64,000 nucleotides of DNA, taken from NCBI RefSeq assembly GCF_014207535.1, contig NZ_JACHGK010000002.1, positions 124,001 through 188,000 on the forward strand. Direction: 5' to 3'. This document shows positions 9,356-18,383 of the stretch, one piece after another. A program made the position numbers and the translations under genes. This DNA is from Bacillus benzoevorans (GTDB lineage: Bacteria > Bacillota > Bacilli > Bacillales > Cytobacillaceae). A model generated the notes under the pieces. The model was not told the origin of the DNA. It saw only the letters and a list, made by a program, of their open reading frames with translations, and ran no database searches. Each line of letters opens with the position of its first letter. Position 1 is the first letter of the stretch.

Positions 9356-9383
9356 TTATTCAAAAATTCATATCAAACTATAA

Positions 9384-10250
9384 TTATTTAAACTCTGCAA
9401 CAAGTTTATTGAAGTGCTCTACGTCAAGAGTTAAATCCGCTTCTGTTAACGGAGCTTCAGAGTAACCTTTAATTAATTGTTGATAAGAAGGGCGCTCTTT
9501 ATTTTGATAAATTAAACCTGTTATGAGACCATTATGCTCCATAATTGTTTGCATAGCAGCTTCACGGTTCGAAGGATCATAGTTTTCAATCGTACTTAAA
9601 TGTGTCAAGTTTTCTTTAAACCAGTCATATGTGTTTACCTTATTGTAAGTAACACATGGGCTGAATACATTAATGAATGAAAAACCTTTATGATTAATCC
9701 CTGCTTCAATAAGTGAAGTCAGCTCTTTTAAGTCTGTTGAAAATCCTTGGGCAATAAAAGTGGCACCAGCTGATAATGCTAATTCCATTGGTGAAACTGC
9801 CTGTTCAACAGAACCATAAGGAGTTGATTTCGTTTTAAATCCTTGAGCAGAGCGAGGTGATGTCTGCCCTTTTGTTAATCCGTAGATTTGATTATCCATA
9901 ACGATATAGGTGATATCAATATTACGTCTGATAGCATGAACTGTGTGGCTCATCCCGATGGCAAATCCGTCTCCGTCTCCGCCGGCAGCAATAACCGTTA
10001 AATCACGGTTTGCCATTTTTAAACCTTGAGCGATTGGAAGGGAACGACCATGGATGCTGTGCACACCATATGAGTTAATATATCCGGAAATACGACCTGA
10101 ACATCCAATACCTGAAATAACTGCAAGATTTTCCGGCTCTAAACCCACGTTAGCAGCAGCACGCTGAATAGCAGCTTGTACGGAGAAATCTCCGCATCCA
10201 GGACACCAGTTTGGTTTTACATTATTTCGAAAGTCTTTAAATGTTGCCAT
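9384..10250 (-). CDS. korB: 2-oxoacid:ferredoxin oxidoreductase, beta subunit
   Basis: 288 residues. Thiamine-diphosphate-binding subunit: WCPGCGDF at the N-terminus, GIGCSGRI, and the TPP/Mg motif GGDGDGFAIG with VMDNQIYGLTKGQTSP. With KorA it converts a 2-oxoacid (2-oxoglutarate is likeliest) plus CoA to acyl-CoA, CO2 and reduced ferredoxin, in the cytosol. No ferredoxin-like 4Fe-4S domain is fused. It starts 3 bp after the korA stop codon, so the pair is translationally coupled. Substrate preference (pyruvate or 2-oxoglutarate) is by family convention. Confidence 0.92.
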   Translation of the reverse strand: MATFKDFRNNVKPNWCPGCGDFSVQAAIQRAAANVGLEPENLAVISGIGCSGRISGYINSYGVHSIHGRSLPIAQGLKMANRDLTVIAAGGDGDGFAIGMSHTVHAIRRNIDITYIVMDNQIYGLTKGQTSPRSAQGFKTKSTPYGSVEQAVSPMELALSAGATFIAQGFSTDLKELTSLIEAGINHKGFSFINVFSPCVTYNKVNTYDWFKENLTHLSTIENYDPSNREAAMQTIMEHNGLITGLIYQNKERPSYQQLIKGYSEAPLTEADLTLDVEHFNKLVAEFK

Positions 10251-10253
10251 TGA

Positions 10254-11984
10254 TTATAACAACTCCTTGCATTTTGTGTAAACTTCATGCGGTAAAAACG
10301 GATTTCCGTTGTACTTTAACACTTTGTTGATTTTACCGATATTTCCAACGTTCATTCTAATAATATTCGCTAATTGACCTGTTGCATTATTTTCAATGAC
10401 AGCAATCTTCTTCGCTGAATTGACTAAAGGAAGCAGTTCATCTGTTGGGAACGGATGAATTAAACGAATATGAGCATGGTTTACTTTCAAGCCATCTTTT
10501 TCTAGACGTGTAACAGCTTCTTCAATAGCACCTCTTGTTGAGTTGAAACCAATAATTAATAGATCAGCTTCTTCATGCGGTGCATTTTTATATACAGGAG
10601 TATCAAATTTAATATTTTCAAGCTTTCTAAAACGTTTATCCATTTGTGCATTACGGTTTGCTGGTGCTTCAGAAGGTTTCCCTGTTTCGTCGTGTTCAAC
10701 CCCGGTAACATGGTGTACACCATGTTTTTGACCAGGAATCACGCGTGGAGACACCCCATCTTCTGTTACTTCATAACGTTTGAAATATCCGTTCGTTTCC
10801 GGAAGTTCCTCTTGAACTAGTTTACCGCGGCGGATTTCTACTTTACTGTAATCAAGCGGATCAACTGTTTGTTTACCAAGTGATAATTGTAAATCTGTTA
10901 AAATAATAACAGGACATTGATATTCCTCTGCCAGGTTAAAGGCTTCTGCTGCATCATAGAATGCTTCTTGTACTGTGCTTGGAGCCATAACAATTTTTGG
11001 AATTTCACCGTGTGTTCCATAAATCATGGCCATTAAATCAGATTGCTCTTGTTTTGTTGGAAGACCAGTTGATGGACCTCCGCGTTGTGTATCTACAATA
11101 ACAAGAGGTGTTTCAGTCATACCGGATAAACCGATTGCTTCCATTTTAAGAGAAAGACCAGGACCTGCAGATGCTGTTATTGTACGAACACCACCATAGT
11201 TTGCACCGATAGCCATTGTTGCCGCCGCAATTTCATCTTCTGTTTGGATAACAGCTCCGCCTAGTGGAGGAAGTTGTTTAATTAAATATTCCATTATTTC
11301 TGAAGCTGGTGTAATTGGATAAGCTGCCATGAAACGGCACCCTCCTGCAATGGCACCTAAAGCGATTGCATCATTACCGATCATAAACAAGCGTTTTTGA
11401 CCGTCAGCTTTTTCTAACTCCATTAATTGAGTTTTATCCGTTAATTGCTGGTTTAAATAATCATAACCAGCTTTAATGGCCTCCATATTTTTGTCAACCA
11501 CTTGCTGACCCTTTTTACCGAAAATTTCATGAACAACATCTTTGAATACATTGATATCAAGGTTCAGTATCGCGCAAGATGCACCTACAGCCACCATGTT
11601 CTTCATTAATGAAGTTCCTAAATCAGTAGCAATTTCTGTAAATGGAACCGCATACATGGATGCTTTTGTGTCTTCCGGTTTCTTCGGATTAATCTTGGAA
11701 TCAGCAATGATAATTCCATTCTCGTGCAGCTCTTTGTAATTGACATCGATTGTCTCTTGATCAAAAGCTACTAATATATCAAGATCATCTGCGATTGATC
11801 TAATTTGAGTCGTACTAACACGTATTTTATTGTTTGTATGACCGCCTTTAATCCGAGAAGAAAAGTGACGATATCCATATAAATAATAACCTAATCGGTT
11901 TAGTGCAATTGAGAAAATTTCCCCCGTACTTTCAATTCCTTCTCCCTGCTGTCCTCCAACTTTCCATGAAAGCTGATTGATCAT
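10254..11984 (-). CDS. korA: 2-oxoacid:ferredoxin oxidoreductase, fused gamma-alpha subunit
   Basis: 576 residues. An N-terminal gamma domain (about 1-180, GGQQGEGIESTGEI) is fused to the alpha pyrimidine-binding domain (about 190-576; YPITPASEIMEYL, TASAGPGLSLKMEAIGL, DTQRGGPSTGLPTKQEQSDL). The fusion is the normal form in Bacillaceae. Partner of KorB. The start has an AAAGGGGTG site. Preceded by a 454-bp leader region with an extended -10 promoter candidate. Confidence 0.93.
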   Translation of the reverse strand: MINQLSWKVGGQQGEGIESTGEIFSIALNRLGYYLYGYRHFSSRIKGGHTNNKIRVSTTQIRSIADDLDILVAFDQETIDVNYKELHENGIIIADSKINPKKPEDTKASMYAVPFTEIATDLGTSLMKNMVAVGASCAILNLDINVFKDVVHEIFGKKGQQVVDKNMEAIKAGYDYLNQQLTDKTQLMELEKADGQKRLFMIGNDAIALGAIAGGCRFMAAYPITPASEIMEYLIKQLPPLGGAVIQTEDEIAAATMAIGANYGGVRTITASAGPGLSLKMEAIGLSGMTETPLVIVDTQRGGPSTGLPTKQEQSDLMAMIYGTHGEIPKIVMAPSTVQEAFYDAAEAFNLAEEYQCPVIILTDLQLSLGKQTVDPLDYSKVEIRRGKLVQEELPETNGYFKRYEVTEDGVSPRVIPGQKHGVHHVTGVEHDETGKPSEAPANRNAQMDKRFRKLENIKFDTPVYKNAPHEEADLLIIGFNSTRGAIEEAVTRLEKDGLKVNHAHIRLIHPFPTDELLPLVNSAKKIAVIENNATGQLANIIRMNVGNIGKINKVLKYNGNPFLPHEVYTKCKELL

Positions 11985-12038
11985 GATTTACACCCCTTTA
12001 ATTACTTAAAGAATAATTTCTGTATGTAACCTCTGTTT

Positions 12039-12044
12039 AGTATA
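12039..12044 (-). promoter_or_regulatory. Candidate extended -10 promoter of korAB
   Basis: Minus-strand TGTTATACT, that is TATACT with an upstream TG, 55 nt before the korA start. No good -35 lies 17 bp upstream. Confidence 0.4.
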
Positions 12045-12059
12045 ACATTCTTCCTATCC

Positions 12060-12386
12060 AACCACTAAAAATATGCTTAGTATTTTCAATATTTTTTGAT
12101 GGTTTTGAATTGAATACTTCTAAACGTTTTCAATTCTAGACCTGATTCAACAAAATTGCAACCCTTTCCGACAAATTTATGGCTAAAATATGAATATTTT
12201 TTATTTACGAAAAAATACTACGGTGTTCCTATTGATTTCTATCGATATATTGTTTTTATATAGCAAGAAAACGATTACATTCATTCTGCACTGTCTTTAT
12301 TTTATAATTTGTCCTCTTTTCAAACTTCCTCTTAGGGTCATTTACTTTTTTTAGATGGGCAAGTTTATTGAGCACAACATGAAGAA
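12060..12386. other. AT-rich intergenic stretch, nothing recognised
   Basis: Between the korA promoter region and the spoVS terminator. I see no frame with a ribosome binding site, no riboswitch pattern and no strong hairpin here. Confidence 0.5.
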
Positions 12387-12413
12387 AACCTGTCTGCCTA
12401 TGGCAAACAGGTT
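12387..12413 (-). terminator. Terminator of spoVS
   Basis: 12-bp stem AACCTGTCTGCC / GGCAAACAGGTT with one G-U pair and a 3-nt loop; the U-tract is imperfect. Confidence 0.65.
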
Positions 12414-12438
12414 ATACTTTTTTCTTTGGGCTTTTTGT

Positions 12439-12699
12439 TTATCTGGGTTCAATAATTAATTTGATCGCTGTTCTCTCTTCACCATCAATTTGAATATCAG
12501 TGAAGGCTGGGATACAAATTAAATCCACTCCGCTAGGCGCAACGAATCCTCTTGCAATGGCTACCGCTTTAACCGCTTGGTTTAATGCACCTGCACCAAT
12601 TGCCTGAATTTCTGCACCGCCTCTTTCTCGCAGAACCCCAGCAAGAGCACCAGCTACAGAATTAGGATTAGACTTTGCTGAAACCTTTAATATTTCCAT
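12439..12699 (-). CDS. spoVS: Stage V sporulation protein S
   Basis: 86 residues, MEILKVSAKSNPNSVAGALA to KLIIEPR, the standard SpoVS length and near identical to the family. The frame is open 22 codons further upstream, but an AGGGGGAG site lies directly before this ATG. Small Alba-like protein that affects asymmetric septation and coat/cortex development in Bacillus. Monocistronic, directly downstream of ymdB as in other Bacillaceae. Confidence 0.97.
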   Translation of the reverse strand: MEILKVSAKSNPNSVAGALAGVLRERGGAEIQAIGAGALNQAVKAVAIARGFVAPSGVDLICIPAFTDIQIDGEERTAIKLIIEPR

Positions 12700-12915
12700 T
12701 CCTAGCTCCCCCTTATTTGATCCCCATCTATGTGTTTGTAGAATGAACAATTCAGGATATATCATTCCATTGATACTATATTCGGGAAATCTCCTGTATA
12801 TGTCTGCTTGGACAAAAAAGAAATGGCTCCAGCAAAAGCATTATCCTATTTTCCTTCTATTATATATACCATTTGTGAATCAAATAACATACTCTGTAAA
12901 TATTTATTTTTTTTA

Positions 12916-13713
12916 TTATGAATAAAATGGATGATCCTCATTTATCAGGATCGGTTCAATTTTCTTTGCTAAGCCTGTTTTTTTATCAATCTCAATCGAA
13001 ACCGCACTCAACTGGGCACGACCTGTTTTAGGTGTCTCAAATCTCGCCGGCATGCCGGTAAGGAATCTTCTAAGAACTATCTCCCTATCCATCCCTAATA
13101 TCCCGTCATAGGGTCCTGTCATGCCCACATCAGACATATATGCAGTCCCTTGTGGCAGAATCCGGTTATCGCCCGTCTGTACATGTGTATGGGTTCCAAT
13201 AACGGCTGATACACGACCATCCAAATACCATCCCATTGCCTGCTTTTCACTTGTAGCTTCAGCATGAAAGTCCACGAAGATGATTGAAGTACGTTCACGG
13301 GCCTCTGAAATCAGTTCATCTGCCTTTTGGAAAGGACACGCGTTTGGAGGCAGAAATGTTCTCCCTTGAAGGCTGATGACAGCAATTTCATCTTGATTCA
13401 TTTTTAAGTAGACGATCCCTTTTCCAGGATTATTATCAGGGAAATTAGCCGGTCTGACGAGGTATTTTGCTTCGTCAATAAACTCGAAGATTTCACGATT
13501 GTCCCATGTATGATTCCCTAATGTTACGACTTGTGCACCCGCTTCGAGAAAGCCACGGTATATTTTTTCCGTAATCCCCCTTCCGCCTGCCGCATTTTCC
13601 CCATTAATAATCGTAACATGCGGACGGTATCTTTCTTTCATTTTGGGTAGGTATTCCTTTACCATATCCCTTCCCATTGAACTAACAACGTCACCTATAA
13701 ATAATATATTCAT
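12916..13713 (-). CDS. ymdB: YmdB-type metallophosphoesterase (2',3'-cyclic nucleotide phosphodiesterase)
   Basis: 265 residues. Metal ligands are visible in order: D8 (FIGDVV), E39 and N40 (INGENAAGG), N67 (LGNHTWDN), the FHAEATSEK block and GTHTHVQTGD. B. subtilis YmdB cleaves 2',3'-cAMP-type nucleotides and influences motility versus biofilm choice and, in published work, RNase Y-linked RNA levels. It sits between rny and spoVS, as in other Bacilli. GGAAGGGAAG precedes the ATG. Confidence 0.95.
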   Translation of the reverse strand: MNILFIGDVVSSMGRDMVKEYLPKMKERYRPHVTIINGENAAGGRGITEKIYRGFLEAGAQVVTLGNHTWDNREIFEFIDEAKYLVRPANFPDNNPGKGIVYLKMNQDEIAVISLQGRTFLPPNACPFQKADELISEARERTSIIFVDFHAEATSEKQAMGWYLDGRVSAVIGTHTHVQTGDNRILPQGTAYMSDVGMTGPYDGILGMDREIVLRRFLTGMPARFETPKTGRAQLSAVSIEIDKKTGLAKKIEPILINEDHPFYS

Positions 13714-13760
13714 GAATGCTTCCCTTCCTGTTTCTGTTTCTGAATGCTTTAATCCATAAA

Positions 13761-13790
13761 AATAAAGCGGTGTAGATACACCGCTTTATT
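13761..13790 (-). terminator. Terminator of rny overlapping its stop codon
   Basis: Perfect 14-bp stem AATAAAGCGGTGTA / TACACCGCTTTATT with a 2-nt gap. The rny TAA (13786-13788) lies inside the stem. Confidence 0.85.
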
Positions 13791-15351
13791 TTGCATATTC
13801 AACCGCTCTTGTCTCACGGATAACCGTAACTTTGATATGACCTGGATAATCCAGTTCATCTTCAATCTTTTTACGTATATCACGAGCAAGCCGATGTGCC
13901 TCCAGATCATCAATCTGTTCTGGTTTTACTAAAATACGGACCTCGCGTCCTGCTTGAATAGCGAATGATTTATCTACTCCATCATAGGATTCGGATATTT
14001 CTTCCAGCTTTTCAAGACGGCGAATGTAATTTTCAAGCGTTTCTCTTCTTGCTCCAGGCCGCGCTGCAGATAATGCATCTGCCGCTGCCACGAGTACAGC
14101 AATAATAGAAGTTGGTTCTGTATCTCCATGGTGAGAAGCGATGCTATTAATAACCACAGGGTGTTCTTTATATTTTGTAGCCAGCTCAACCCCGATTTCA
14201 ACGTGGCTGCCTTCCACTTCATGGTCAATTGCTTTACCAATGTCATGAAGTAATCCGGCTCTGCGGGCTAATGCCTCATCTTCCCCAAGCTCTGCGGCAA
14301 GTAATCCTGTCAGCTGTGCCACTTCTATTGAGTGCTTAAGTACATTCTGCCCGTAGCTGGTACGGAATTTTAAGCGTCCCAAAATTTTAATCAGATCAGG
14401 ATGCAAACCATGTACTCCTACTTCAAAGGTAGTTTGTTCACCGATTTCGCGAATATGTTCATCTACTTCACGTCTCGCTTTATCTACCATTTCTTCAATA
14501 CGTGCAGGATGGATCCTGCCATCTTGAACAAGTTTTTCTAATGCCAGGCGTGCAGTCTCCCGTCTGATTGGATCAAAACCAGAAAGAATAACGGCTTCTG
14601 GGGTATCATCAATAATGAGATCGATACCGGTAAGGGTCTCTAATGTACGGATATTACGTCCTTCACGGCCAATAATCCGTCCTTTCATCTCATCATTTGG
14701 AAGGTTTACAACTGATACGGTTGTTTCAGAAACATGATCAGCTGCACATCGTTGGATAGCTAGTGACAAGATTGATTTTGCCTTCTTGTCAGACTCCTCT
14801 TTAGCTCTTATCTCGCTTTCTTTTATCATTACGGCGATATCGTGGTTCAATTCATGTTCCACGCGCTCTAAAATGATGGCCCTTGCCTCATCACGAGTTA
14901 AGCCCGAGATGCGTTCCAGTTCTGCTTGCTGTGTTCGCACGATCTCGTCCACTTTGCTTTCCATCTCTTCAATATGCTGTTGTCTTTTATTAAGAGAATC
15001 ATCTCTTTTCTCTAAAAGGGCTTCACGTTTATCTAACGTTTCATCTTTTCGGTCAAGATTTTCCTCTTTTTGCAGCAAACGATTTTCTTGTTTTTGCAGT
15101 TCATTCCTTCGATCACGAATTTCTCGTTCTGCTTCGTTACGAAGCTTATGAATTTCATCCTTTGCCTCAAGCAGGGCTTCTTTCTTCAACGTTTCTGCGT
15201 CACGTTTAGCATCTTCTATGATTTGCTCCGCAGCATGTTGCGCGCCTGCTATTTTTGCTTCAGCAATGGATTTACGATAAAAATAGCCAACAACTACACC
15301 GACGATAAGGCCAAGCAAAATGGAGATGATTGCTGTCATAAGGTCCATCAT
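13786..15351 (-). CDS. rny: Ribonuclease Y
   Basis: 521 residues. One N-terminal membrane helix (about 5-24), a long charged coiled coil (about 30-200), a KH domain (MKGRIIGREGRNIRTLE), and an HD domain (AGLLHDIGKAIDHE, SHHGDTEP). It is the membrane-anchored endoribonuclease that starts mRNA decay in Bacilli and partners with the RicA/F/T complex. Two adjacent in-frame start codons (15351 and 15348) follow AGGAGGTGAA; spacing slightly favours the second. Its own strong promoter is at 15482-15510. Confidence 0.98.
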   Translation of the reverse strand: MMDLMTAIISILLGLIVGVVVGYFYRKSIAEAKIAGAQHAAEQIIEDAKRDAETLKKEALLEAKDEIHKLRNEAEREIRDRRNELQKQENRLLQKEENLDRKDETLDKREALLEKRDDSLNKRQQHIEEMESKVDEIVRTQQAELERISGLTRDEARAIILERVEHELNHDIAVMIKESEIRAKEESDKKAKSILSLAIQRCAADHVSETTVSVVNLPNDEMKGRIIGREGRNIRTLETLTGIDLIIDDTPEAVILSGFDPIRRETARLALEKLVQDGRIHPARIEEMVDKARREVDEHIREIGEQTTFEVGVHGLHPDLIKILGRLKFRTSYGQNVLKHSIEVAQLTGLLAAELGEDEALARRAGLLHDIGKAIDHEVEGSHVEIGVELATKYKEHPVVINSIASHHGDTEPTSIIAVLVAAADALSAARPGARRETLENYIRRLEKLEEISESYDGVDKSFAIQAGREVRILVKPEQIDDLEAHRLARDIRKKIEDELDYPGHIKVTVIRETRAVEYAK

Positions 15352-15481
15352 TTCACCTCCTTCTGCTATGAACTTGTTTTTTTTTGTTACGTTTCTAAAG
15401 TGTCAACTTGTACATTGTTAAATTCAATATACAGCTCAAATGGCTTTTTAAAACTCATAGAAATGTAAAATATACAATTTA

Positions 15482-15510
15482 ATTGTAAAGCTGTGCATTT
15501 TCAATGTCAA
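15482..15510 (-). promoter_or_regulatory. Strong sigma-A promoter of rny
   Basis: Minus strand TTGACA (15505-15510), 17-bp spacer, TACAAT (15482-15487). The predicted leader is about 125 nt. The rest of the 355-bp rny-recA gap holds only this promoter and the recA terminator. Confidence 0.75.
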
Positions 15511-15601
15511 GTTTGTCCTACAGGCTTTTGGAAATTATACGCAAATTCCTCCGCACAGTGGTCTGACATTTCTTTCACCACATTTTCTGCAGGTAAAAAA
15601 A

Positions 15602-15628
15602 GAGACTGACCCAGATGATGTCAGTCTC
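15602..15628 (-). terminator. Terminator of recA
   Basis: 9-bp stem GAGACTGAC / GTCAGTCTC followed by TTTTTT on the minus strand. Confidence 0.82.
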
Positions 15629-15706
15629 CGCTTTCTATACTCATCCTAATTTCTGCAAATAGATACTAAATATTAATCGCGGCAGCTCCGCCAGCCTATT
15701 AGTCGA

Positions 15707-16765
15707 TTAGTCTATTAAATCAAATTCATCTTGCAGGTCCGCTTCTTTGCCGTTTGAAGCAGACGCCATGTTAACATCAACATCAAGAGCATAATGATCA
15801 CGAATCTTTTGCTGGATTTCCTGACAGATTGCAGGGTTTTCTTTCAAGAATAACTTCGCATTTTCTCTGCCTTGTCCAACACGCTCATTATTATAGGAGT
15901 ACCACGAACCGCTTTTTTGCACAATATCCAGTTCTGAGCCCATATCGATAATTTCGCCCTCTTTGGAAATTCCTTCCCCATACATAATATCAAGTTCCGC
16001 AGTTCGGAAAGGCGGCGCCACTTTGTTCTTAACCACTTTTATTTTTGTTCTGTTTCCTACCAGTTCATTTCCCTGCTTAATCGCTTCGGCACGGCGGACC
16101 TCAAGACGTACAGACGCGTAGAATTTTAGCGCACGGCCCCCAGTGGTTGTTTCTGGATTTCCAAACATAACACCGATTTTTTCCCGAACCTGGTTAATGA
16201 AGATCGCAATGGTATTAGACTTATTAATGACTCCTGAAAGCTTACGCAATGCCTGCGACATCAAACGAGCCTGCAGACCCATATGGGAGTCTCCCATTTC
16301 CCCTTCAATTTCTGCCTTTGGTACAAGCGCTGCAACTGAGTCAATAACGATAATATCAATGGCGCCGCTTCGAACAAGAGCCTCCACAATTTCCAGAGCC
16401 TGCTCACCGGTATCCGGCTGCGAAAGCAAGAGCTCATCAATATTTACTCCAAGCTTTTGCGCATAAACCGGATCGAGTGCATGTTCGGCATCGATAAACG
16501 CTGCCTGGCCTCCCTGCGCTTGCACTTCAGCGATGGCATGCAGCGCTACAGTTGTTTTACCAGAACTTTCAGGACCATATATTTCGATCACACGGCCTTT
16601 TGGGTATCCACCAACTCCAAGAGCAATATCGAGTGCCAGAGATCCGCTTGGACTGGTTGAAATTCTACGATCGGTCTGCTCACCAAGCTTCATAATGGAA
16701 CCTTTACCAAATTGCTTTTCTATTTGTTTTAAAGCCTGTTCAAGGGCTGCCTGACGATCATTCAC
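15707..16765 (-). CDS. recA: Recombinase A
   Basis: 352 residues. Walker A GPESSGKT (residues 64-71), Walker B region IIVIDSVAALVP, the L2 loop segment MFGNPETTTGGRALKFYASVR, and an acidic C-terminal tail. It makes ATP-dependent nucleoprotein filaments for homologous recombination and triggers LexA self-cleavage. It starts at GTG, placed by an AAGGAGG site 9 nt upstream. A promoter and a LexA-type box are visible upstream. Confidence 0.99.
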   Translation of the reverse strand: MNDRQAALEQALKQIEKQFGKGSIMKLGEQTDRRISTSPSGSLALDIALGVGGYPKGRVIEIYGPESSGKTTVALHAIAEVQAQGGQAAFIDAEHALDPVYAQKLGVNIDELLLSQPDTGEQALEIVEALVRSGAIDIIVIDSVAALVPKAEIEGEMGDSHMGLQARLMSQALRKLSGVINKSNTIAIFINQVREKIGVMFGNPETTTGGRALKFYASVRLEVRRAEAIKQGNELVGNRTKIKVVKNKVAPPFRTAELDIMYGEGISKEGEIIDMGSELDIVQKSGSWYSYNNERVGQGRENAKLFLKENPAICQEIQQKIRDHYALDVDVNMASASNGKEADLQDEFDLID

Positions 16766-16795
16766 TATATAAATCCTCCTTTATCATGAACCGCA

Positions 16796-16824
16796 ATTGT
16801 ATCATAATTACCGGTTAGTTGTAA
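16796..16824 (-). promoter_or_regulatory. Candidate sigma-A promoter of recA
   Basis: Minus strand TTACAA (16819-16824), 17-bp spacer, extended -10 TGATACAAT (hexamer 16796-16801), about 30 nt before the GTG start. Confidence 0.5.
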
Positions 16825-16876
16825 CAATATCTAAATTAACTATATCCTTTTTTTCTTCATTTGTCTATCAAAAAAT

Positions 16877-16890
16877 CGAACGTTCATTCG
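16877..16890 (-). promoter_or_regulatory. LexA (DinR)-type SOS box
   Basis: CGAACGTTCATTCG differs from the Bacillus operator form CGAAC-N4-GTTCG at one arm position. It lies about 53 bp upstream of the recA -35 candidate. SOS control of recA is established in Bacillus; that this copy is functional is inference. Confidence 0.5.
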
Positions 16891-17022
16891 TTATTTTTCA
16901 CACACGAAAAAGGCGCATAAAATCAAGATTTCTAAGATGAAATGTTCATTTTCTATCACTTTGATGTCCTGAATTTTAACGATTCGCTTATTTTCTAATA
17001 ATATTGTCATTTTTGCCAAAAA

Positions 17023-17049
17023 CCCCCGTTCACTTTTACTGAACGAGGG
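17023..17049 (-). terminator. Terminator of cinA
   Basis: 10-bp stem CCCCCGTTCA / TGAACGAGGG with one mismatch or wobble, followed by GTTTTTGG on the minus strand. Confidence 0.75.
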
Positions 17050-17063
17050 ATCTGTTTCAATTA

Positions 17064-18299
17064 TTATTTCAGATATTTTAATAGATAGTAGCAGCCATAT
17101 TTTACTGTTCGTTTGCGGATAGCCGTTCTGTTTCCGGCGAGGTTTAACAATTCTACTTTTGCCGGCTCTCCTTTTATAGCGATTCCGACATAGACTGTTC
17201 CTGCGGGGTGGCCTTCTAAATCCTCTGGTCCGGCTACACCGGTAAAGCTGATGCCAATATCCGTTTTCATTAATTTAGAAACATTTTCAGCCAGCTGCTG
17301 TGCACATGCGGCACTGACTACTCCATCTGTATCAATCGTCTCCTGGCTGACATGGAGAATTTCGCGCTTAACCTGTGGGGAATAGCAAACCACTCCGCCT
17401 ATTAACAGCGAGCTTGCACCAGGAACGGCGGTTAATTCCTTTTGAAACATTCCTCCTGTCAGGCTCTCTGCCGCGGCAATAGTTAATTGTTTTTCTTTTA
17501 ATAATTTCGCTAGTTCTTCCATAAGCGAAGTATCATCGTAACCATATAAATATTCACCAGCGCGCTCAAGGATTTTCTTTTCAGTTTCTTCAATCATCCT
17601 AATGGCTGTTTCAGAGGACTGATGCTTGGCTGTAATTCTTAACGTGACTTCTCCGTCAGATGCCAGCGGTGCTATGGTCGGATTCGTTTGCGCATCAATT
17701 AAATCGTCGATTTCTGTTTCCAGCTGTGATTCACCGATTCCAAAAAATCTTAATACTTTCGAGATGATCCGGTCCTGTAATTGGAGTTTTTCCATTAACA
17801 AAGGCTTGGCATAGGCGGTGAACATGGGTTCCATTTCTTTCGGAGGTCCCGGTAAAAGCATATATGTACGTTCTCCTGATGTAAAGATCATTCCAGGTGC
17901 CATCCCGTGGTCGTTTTTCAAGACCGTTGCGCCTTCCATGACTAATGCCTGTTTCCGATTATTTTCAGTCGCCGTACGCCCGCTCCTGTTGAAATACTCC
18001 ATAATGTAGTTGAGTGCATCCTGATCTAAAACTAGTTTTTTGTTGACATGCTCTGCAACTGTTTCTTTTGTTAAATCATCTTTTGTTGGCCCGAGTCCCC
18101 CTGTAAAGATAATTAAATTGGAGCGGGTTTCGGCTATTTCGATGGCAGAAAGGAGTCTCGCTGCATTATCGCCGACAACCGTATGGAAGTACATATTGAT
18201 GCCCATATCCGCCAGGTGGCTTGATAAAAATCGGGCATTAGTATTAACAATTTGTCCCAAAAGTAATTCTGAACCCACTGCAATGATTTCCGCTTTCAT
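17064..18299 (-). CDS. cinA: CinA-type competence-damage protein
   Basis: 411 residues. N-terminal molybdopterin-binding-like (COG1058) domain with MKAEIIAVGSELLLGQIVNTNA and FTGGLGPTKDDLTKE; C-terminal CinA domain with AAESLTGGMFQKELT and ISFTGVAGPEDLEGHPAGTVYVG. Family members act in pyridine nucleotide recycling (ADP-ribose pyrophosphatase and NMN deamidase), and cinA-recA adjacency is a long-known arrangement in competent bacteria. It lies between pgsA and recA, with its own terminator. The start has AAAGGGGTATG. Confidence 0.95.
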   Translation of the reverse strand: MKAEIIAVGSELLLGQIVNTNARFLSSHLADMGINMYFHTVVGDNAARLLSAIEIAETRSNLIIFTGGLGPTKDDLTKETVAEHVNKKLVLDQDALNYIMEYFNRSGRTATENNRKQALVMEGATVLKNDHGMAPGMIFTSGERTYMLLPGPPKEMEPMFTAYAKPLLMEKLQLQDRIISKVLRFFGIGESQLETEIDDLIDAQTNPTIAPLASDGEVTLRITAKHQSSETAIRMIEETEKKILERAGEYLYGYDDTSLMEELAKLLKEKQLTIAAAESLTGGMFQKELTAVPGASSLLIGGVVCYSPQVKREILHVSQETIDTDGVVSAACAQQLAENVSKLMKTDIGISFTGVAGPEDLEGHPAGTVYVGIAIKGEPAKVELLNLAGNRTAIRKRTVKYGCYYLLKYLK

Positions 18300-18383
18300 T
18301 CACATACCCCTTTCGTCTTCCATATAGCTTTTTTCCCATCACCATTATATTCCCCTTAATGGTTCATCAGCATTTGCGAAGTC

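Noticed and set aside
12779..12800. AGGA...GAAT pattern read as a sigma-H promoter of spoVS
   Set aside because: Spacing between the two blocks is too short for sigma-H.
12743..12925. Small plus-strand frame between spoVS and ymdB
   Set aside because: No ribosome binding site; starts inside the spoVS upstream region; low-complexity product.
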